Origin: Methanomethylovorans sp041447285
GTDB taxonomy: Archaea > Halobacteriota > Methanosarcinia > Methanosarcinales > Methanosarcinaceae
Direction of reading: 5' to 3'
DNA: 64,000 bases
Assembly: GCF_041447285.1 (NCBI RefSeq)
Contig: NZ_JBGMEB010000005.1
Location: forward strand, 138,183-202,182
Below, one piece after another: positions 60,193 to 64,000 of this stretch (position 1 is the first letter of the stretch; every line of letters starts with the position of its first letter). Below the pieces are notes generated by a model that worked only from the letters and a program-made list of their open reading frames with translations, ran no database searches and was not told where the DNA came from. The translations under genes were made by a program, and so were the position numbers.

Positions 60193-61089
60193 ATGAAATC
60201 CAAATTTGCTATTCATACTACTTTAAGCGGTGATGCCATCAAGGTCCTTGAAAGATATGAGAAGGATCTAGGAGCCAAAAACGTAGTATTAGAGAAAGCT
60301 TTACTTAATCTGGATAGCAGTCGTTTCAAGGCCAAACTTGATACACAGAATATTGATAAGTTGCTCAAAAGAGTGTCTACAGGAGTACCCGGCTTAGATG
60401 AATTTCTAGAAGGGGGTTTCCCGAAGGGATTCTCAGTTGTAGTCACAGGTCCTCCCGGAACAGGTAAAACTACTTTTTGTATGCAGTTCTTGATGGAAGG
60501 AGCAAAGAATGGCGAAAGGTGCATCTTCTTTTCATTTGAAGAGAGGGCTCAACAGCTAGTGCAACATTTCATGAGGTTTGGCTGGGATATAGGTAAGTAC
60601 ATCGATGATGGCTATCTGGAAGTATTCGGTATATCTATGCTTACTTCTGAAGAAATGATCGAGATAATAGAATCTCACAAGCCTGATAGGGTTGTTTTTG
60701 ATTCTTTGAATGTATTTACGGCTCCCGATGAGTTCAGAAAGTCTACCTCGTGGCGTGCTTTACATAGATTGCTTAAAAAAGATAAGATTACCTCTCTGTT
60801 GGTCACTGAAAAGACTCATGGGATAGAAAAAAAACAGTTCGATGACTATGATTTTCTAGGCGATGGAATTGTTTTCCTTGATTTTATCCAGACAAATGAT
60901 ATTGATACTACTCCTATGCCTATTATGGCAATACAAAAAATGAGAGCTACTCGCATAGATCATACTCCTCAGCCCTTCAGATTCACAGCTACTGGTATTG
61001 CTAAATACCGTGCACTAAACCTTCCTCAAAAGATATTACAAGATAAAATGGATCAGCGACGGGCAGAGCGGGATTTAGGTATAGTATGA
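60193..61089 (+). CDS. KaiC/RadA-like single-domain ATPase with N-terminal helical extension
   Basis: About 298 residues from ATG 60193 (a GTG 3 bases earlier is in frame). Residues 1-55 form a helical extension (TTLSGDAIKVLERYEKDLGAK). The RecA-type domain follows with RVSTGVPGLDEFLEGGFPKG, Walker A VTGPPGTGKTTFCMQFL, FSFEERAQQLVQHFMRFGWD and RVVFDSLNVF. The layout resembles archaeal RAD55 family ATPases, not RadA. A TATA-like TTAAATATATAATCATATATTA lies at 60155-60177. Its stop overlaps the convergent DUF1614 gene by 15 bases. Confidence 0.83.
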   Translation: MKSKFAIHTTLSGDAIKVLERYEKDLGAKNVVLEKALLNLDSSRFKAKLDTQNIDKLLKRVSTGVPGLDEFLEGGFPKGFSVVVTGPPGTGKTTFCMQFLMEGAKNGERCIFFSFEERAQQLVQHFMRFGWDIGKYIDDGYLEVFGISMLTSEEMIEIIESHKPDRVVFDSLNVFTAPDEFRKSTSWRALHRLLKKDKITSLLVTEKTHGIEKKQFDDYDFLGDGIVFLDFIQTNDIDTTPMPIMAIQKMRATRIDHTPQPFRFTATGIAKYRALNLPQKILQDKMDQRRAERDLGIV

Positions 61090-61767
61090 AATAAGACTTG
61101 CAATTAATGTTATCGTATATATGGCTCTGAAGTTTCCAACACCGCCAATGCTTATGTAAGCACTTCCATTTTTTTCTCGGTCTATGGTAAGTAAGGATGC
61201 TGTGCATCCTGCAATTATTCCTACTACGCTTGATACATAGATCACGCTCTCTACATTTTCTATAGATAGCAGAAGTGCTAAAGGTAATGATAAAAGGCCG
61301 ATATAGTCAGGTACTTCTATACCGACTCCATCAATCATCTCTGATGCAAGGAAAGTTATGACGGTGATTATAAGGGCTATTTCCAAGGATGTTGTAATCG
61401 GTCCCGTCAACAAGAGGTACACAATGGCTAGAGTAGGTATAATTACTCCTGCAAAATTTATGGTTATCTTTGTATCAAACACTCTTTCCTTTGGAGTAAT
61501 TAATTCTTGTGATACGGGAACACTGTATATCTTTTCTAGGGCTAAAGCATGCTGAGGAAGAAGTTCTGGTTTTCTTGTGCGTATGTTGGATATTGGTATT
61601 TCTATATTTCTTGTGGCCAGCATTAAGAGGAGCATAACAAAAAGAGGCACTGATGTTATATGCCCAATATGTATTTTATTCTCATAACAGAGGATGGCAG
61701 TTGGGAGAAGTATTAGCCCGAATAATACTATCTGCTTCAGTTCTGAACGGTTTACGTATCCTCTCAT
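61075..61767 (-). CDS. DUF1614 integral membrane protein, second copy
   Basis: About 230 residues from ATG 61767 with GAGGG before it. Six to seven hydrophobic helices; NIEIPISNIRT replaces the NVPLTTLE block of the 9.6-kb copy, while ITINFAGVIIPTLAIVY and YISIGGVGNFRAIYTITLIA match its signature regions. It sits 26 bases after the KH-domain gene, so it may be transcribed with the aIF1A-RIO1-KH operon. Overall identity to the first copy is low, indicating an old duplication. Function unknown. Confidence 0.8.
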   Translation of the reverse strand: MRGYVNRSELKQIVLFGLILLPTAILCYENKIHIGHITSVPLFVMLLLMLATRNIEIPISNIRTRKPELLPQHALALEKIYSVPVSQELITPKERVFDTKITINFAGVIIPTLAIVYLLLTGPITTSLEIALIITVITFLASEMIDGVGIEVPDYIGLLSLPLALLLSIENVESVIYVSSVVGIIAGCTASLLTIDREKNGSAYISIGGVGNFRAIYTITLIASLISYYT

Positions 61768-61793
61768 CTCAGCCCTCACATTATTTTTGAATT

Positions 61794-62321
61794 TTAGAAT
61801 TGTGATTGTATCAACATTTGTTTTTTCTTCTCAAGTAATCCGTATACTTGTCCATGTGTGGCGCCACCAATCAACATTTCAATGGCAGTCCTTATTATCT
61901 GATTTTGTTCTGGGGTTCCTAGGATACTTACTGTTTTGCCATATACGGATATTTTTACTCCAATCATGCTTTCCATTATTTCTCTGGTTTTTCCGGCCTT
62001 TCCAATGATTCTACCCTTCAGACGTATCATTTCCTGGGGTGTGCCTGCAGAGTTTGACAGATCAATAGTCTCAAGCATCAGCATTTCATCATCCATTAAT
62101 GCCATGGCCTTTTCCGGGTTAAATCCTCTGGCAATGGCTTGGATTACATCAGGTGCTCTCATCGATTGAATGGGGTCGTTTCCAGGTATGACTTCTACAG
62201 TACCTTCTTTGCCATCTATCTCAATAGTAGCTGTTGATAATTGCTCTATTAAATTTTTGACCTGTCCTTTGGGACCAATTATAGCTCCTATTCTATCCTG
62301 TGGTACTTTAATGTGAGTCAT
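61794..62321 (-). CDS. KH-domain protein, Pno1/Dim2-like
   Basis: 175 residues with two KH domains: VPQDRIGAIIGPKGQVKNLIEQLSTATIEID at the N-terminus and IRLKGRIIGKAGKTREIMESMIGVKISVYG in the centre, each with the GxxG loop. This is the archaeal Pno1/Dim2 homolog, a small-subunit ribosome assembly factor that partners with Rio kinase and Nob1 in 3' end maturation of 16S rRNA. Its start overlaps the RIO1 end by 14 bases, matching the functional pairing. Confidence 0.92.
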   Translation of the reverse strand: MTHIKVPQDRIGAIIGPKGQVKNLIEQLSTATIEIDGKEGTVEVIPGNDPIQSMRAPDVIQAIARGFNPEKAMALMDDEMLMLETIDLSNSAGTPQEMIRLKGRIIGKAGKTREIMESMIGVKISVYGKTVSILGTPEQNQIIRTAIEMLIGGATHGQVYGLLEKKKQMLIQSQF

Positions 62322-63117
62322 GATTTTGCTCCTTTTTATCTTTTGTTACAAACAAGTAAAGTTCAGTCTCATCAGATTTTATGCCATATTTTTTGAAATG
62401 GCGTGCAATATTCTGAATGTCTCTACGCAGAAATTGGTCTGCTCTTGGGTGTTCAAGAGTGACTGATTGTCCCATATCTATCAATATTGGCTCTACTAGT
62501 TCAGTTTCAATGAGTACATTATATTCACTAAGATCTCCGTGTATAAGTTCAGCGTCTTCATAGAGTTTCTTAATGTAGTTAATGAGTATGTCATAAACTT
62601 TCTTTGCAGATGCTTCATCTAATTGTACATCTTTCAGTAGAGGGTATGGTTTTTCGTCTTTTCCAACAAACTCCATTACTAGGATATTCCTCTCAGTTGT
62701 AATGGGCTTTGGAACCTTTATGCCCACTTCCCCGGCTCTGAGAAGGTTACGATATTCTTTTTTAGTCCAGGCGAAAATTAGATCTTTTTTAGTATGTCTT
62801 ACGTCTCTGAAACGAGGATCGCCCATTATGTAATCTTCCATTGAATTGAAGGTACTTGATGTGATGCGGTATATTTTTACTGCAAGATTGTGGTCTTTGC
62901 CATCTGCCAAAAACACGTTAGCTTCTTTTCCCGTGCTTATGGATCCACCCAAAGCTTCTATTATTCCTTTATTGGATAGTGTATATAGTGCTTTTAAAGT
63001 CGCTTCGTCAAAAACATTTTCAGTGACCTTTAACTTTTCAGTGTCTTTGTTTTTCACCCTTCCATTATCAATGAGGGTGTCTATGTTTTTGATTTTATCC
63101 TCAAGTGTTTTGGCCAT
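62308..63117 (-). CDS. rio1: RIO1-type serine protein kinase
   Basis: 269 residues. The RIO fold is shown by GGSISTGKEANVFLADGKDHNLAVKIYRI (nucleotide loop STGKEANV), the hinge VMEFVGKD, the catalytic loop LIHGDLSEYNVLI and the metal site ILIDMGQSV. It has the archaeal RIO1 layout rather than RIO2 (no N-terminal winged helix). It acts in late small-subunit maturation. It lies 4 bases after aIF1A and overlaps the Pno1-like gene, a conserved archaeal operon. Confidence 0.95.
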   Translation of the reverse strand: MAKTLEDKIKNIDTLIDNGRVKNKDTEKLKVTENVFDEATLKALYTLSNKGIIEALGGSISTGKEANVFLADGKDHNLAVKIYRITSSTFNSMEDYIMGDPRFRDVRHTKKDLIFAWTKKEYRNLLRAGEVGIKVPKPITTERNILVMEFVGKDEKPYPLLKDVQLDEASAKKVYDILINYIKKLYEDAELIHGDLSEYNVLIETELVEPILIDMGQSVTLEHPRADQFLRRDIQNIARHFKKYGIKSDETELYLFVTKDKKEQNHDSH

Positions 63118-63121
63118 ATTT

Positions 63122-63448
63122 TTATCGGCTCTTTAAAAATCCCTTACGCTCAAGCCAGTTTACCTGTGGGCGAGTGTACTTCCAGATTACGTCTGCTTTT
63201 GTGTCCTGAAAATCCCATGGTACTGCAATAACTATATCTCCATCTCGAATCCATGTTTTCTTCTTCATTGAACCCGGGATTCTCCCCATTCTCACAACGC
63301 CGTCCATGCATCTAAGTTTCACTCGATTGGCGCCAAGCATATTCTCTACAATGGCTAATACTTCTCCTTGGTCTTTGCGGGGTGTGCGTACTCTGGTTAC
63401 GCTGCTTTCGGGATTTTCAAAATCATTATTATTAGTCGACAGTTTCAT
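63122..63448 (-). CDS. eif1A: Translation initiation factor 1A
   Basis: 108 residues. The S1-like OB fold is clear: GEVLAIVENMLGANRVKLRCMDGVVRMGRIPGSMKKKTWIRDGDIVIAVPWDFQDTKADVIWKY. It helps place the initiator tRNA on the small subunit. It heads the aIF1A-RIO1-Pno1 operon. AGAGGA precedes the ATG. The N-terminal 20 residues are polar and likely flexible, with the TPR-rich basic stretch expected at that end. Confidence 0.95.
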   Translation of the reverse strand: MKLSTNNNDFENPESSVTRVRTPRKDQGEVLAIVENMLGANRVKLRCMDGVVRMGRIPGSMKKKTWIRDGDIVIAVPWDFQDTKADVIWKYTRPQVNWLERKGFLKSR

Positions 63449-64000
63449 TCCTCTTTAGGTTTCTTAATTAATCTAATTGTTATATATGATTGCATAGAAT
63501 AAGTGTATTTGCTATACATTTGATATTGTTAAAGTTTGCGAACATGTGCCGTAAGTTATGTATCTCTTACTCTATGTTTTTCACATTTACAACTAGCCAC
63601 ATTTGCTTTATTCCTCGACAGATACTTTTATATACCATGCTGTACTCTGTATGCTCCCTTGCGGGGATCTAATTATCTCCGTGGTATTGATTCTGTTCTG
63701 TAAATTCATTGCAGGACATGAGTCAAAGGGAAAGTATATATGCATTAAAAACATATATTCATAATCTCGAGTATGGTGGTGAATTAAGCCGTAATGTCCG
63801 TTTTTGCTTGTTTCCTTGTGTTAATCGCAAGGTATATATAGCAAGATGTTCATTATGGTGATTCCCGCACAAAAACTGTTGTGCGTGATAATCACCGCTT
63901 TATCGTAAGTGGAGGCAGGAGTTGTTTCTTGCCTGACGTTGGATTTGGCAGTTCGATTAATTCTGGTCGGTAGTGTAATTACTATTGAAAGGAATTAAAC
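63449..64000. other. 552-base non-coding region with tandem TATA elements and strong hairpins
   Basis: No convincing gene is present. Three TATA-like elements with purine-rich preceding bases occur on the plus strand: CTTTTATATACC (about 63626), AAAGTATATATGC (about 63730) and AAGGTATATATAGC (about 63830). Downstream lies a stem of GGTGATT (63857-63863) with AATCACC (63890-63896) enclosing CGCACAA (63866-63872) with TTGTGCG (63879-63885), then an 8-pair hairpin AGGCAGGA/TCTTGCCT (63913-63934). The arrangement suggests the start of a structured, strongly transcribed RNA continuing past the right edge. I could not identify it. Confidence 0.5.

Noticed and set aside
63960..64000. Possible first CRISPR repeat at the right edge
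   Set aside because: Only one copy is visible and there is no spacer-repeat periodicity, so an array cannot be called.
63940..64000. Possible start of 16S rRNA at the edge (AATTCTGGTCGG)
   Set aside because: The sequence does not continue into the conserved 16S 5' end (expected TTGATCCTGCC), so only a leader could be present.

Overview
The window is chromosomal DNA of a methanogenic archaeon. The evidence is methanogenesis marker protein 3, the methyl-CoM reductase activation ATPase AtwA, a MtaA/MtbA-type methylcobamide:CoM methyltransferase, class I lysyl-tRNA synthetase, aIF5A, aIF1A, RNase P subunit 4, an archaeal 7S RNA, a bulge-helix-bulge tRNA intron, AglB and a duplicated S-layer protein. 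The methyltransferase and the duplicated S-layer architecture point to a methylotrophic member of the Methanosarcinaceae; I cannot name the genus from sequence alone. Coding density is high, genes sit on both strands in short operons, and I saw no insertion sequence, prophage or integrase.

Layout. 0-6 kb: mmp3 (cut by the left edge), atwA and a HAD phosphatase on the minus strand; then a membrane-anchored matrixin-like protease, an alkyl-DNA transferase and an aldehyde:ferredoxin oxidoreductase. 6-17 kb: aIF5A with agmatinase, a zinc protein with protein isoaspartyl methyltransferase, a bifunctional-nuclease-domain protein, a DUF1614 membrane protein, hisF-mazG, a CDF exporter, a doubly anchored surface protein, a U32 peptidase operon and a BofA-like protein. 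17-26 kb: methyltransferase-lysS, mtaA/mtbA, a CDIN1-like nuclease with an EndoIII-like glycosylase, prs, moaC and nnr. 26-34 kb: a TrkA-N/DHH protein, a YkgJ cysteine protein, an aconitase-family large subunit, hisE, a CBS regulator, a NOG1-like GTPase, an aminotransferase and hxlB. 34-39 kb: Era-like GTPase/DUF2073 operon, AbrB-PhoU regulator, MBL hydrolase and RNase P subunit 4. 39-39.5 kb: tRNA-Ser and 7S RNA. 39.6-51.5 kb: a surface-glycoprotein block with KaiC-like ATPases, three glycosyltransferases, AglB, the S-layer gene with a structured leader, a lipoprotein and an intron-containing tRNA-Met. 51.6-60 kb: DNA polymerase B, the pstSCAB-phoU operon and dihydroorotase. 60-64 kb: another KaiC-like ATPase, a second DUF1614 protein, the aIF1A-RIO1-KH operon, and a 552-base non-coding stretch with tandem TATA elements and strong hairpins.

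How parts fit together. The glycosyltransferases and AglB can build and transfer the N-glycan that the S-layer stalk, rich in N-G-T sequons, would accept. The pst operon imports phosphate, with two PhoU-type proteins (54.4 kb and 36 kb) as likely regulators. aIF5A and agmatinase link polyamine synthesis to hypusine. The oddest observation is that two phosphate-related genes, pstA and the AbrB-PhoU gene, both code for conserved N-terminal sequence upstream of any ATG, GTG or TTG, and in both an ATA codon lies where the initiator is expected.
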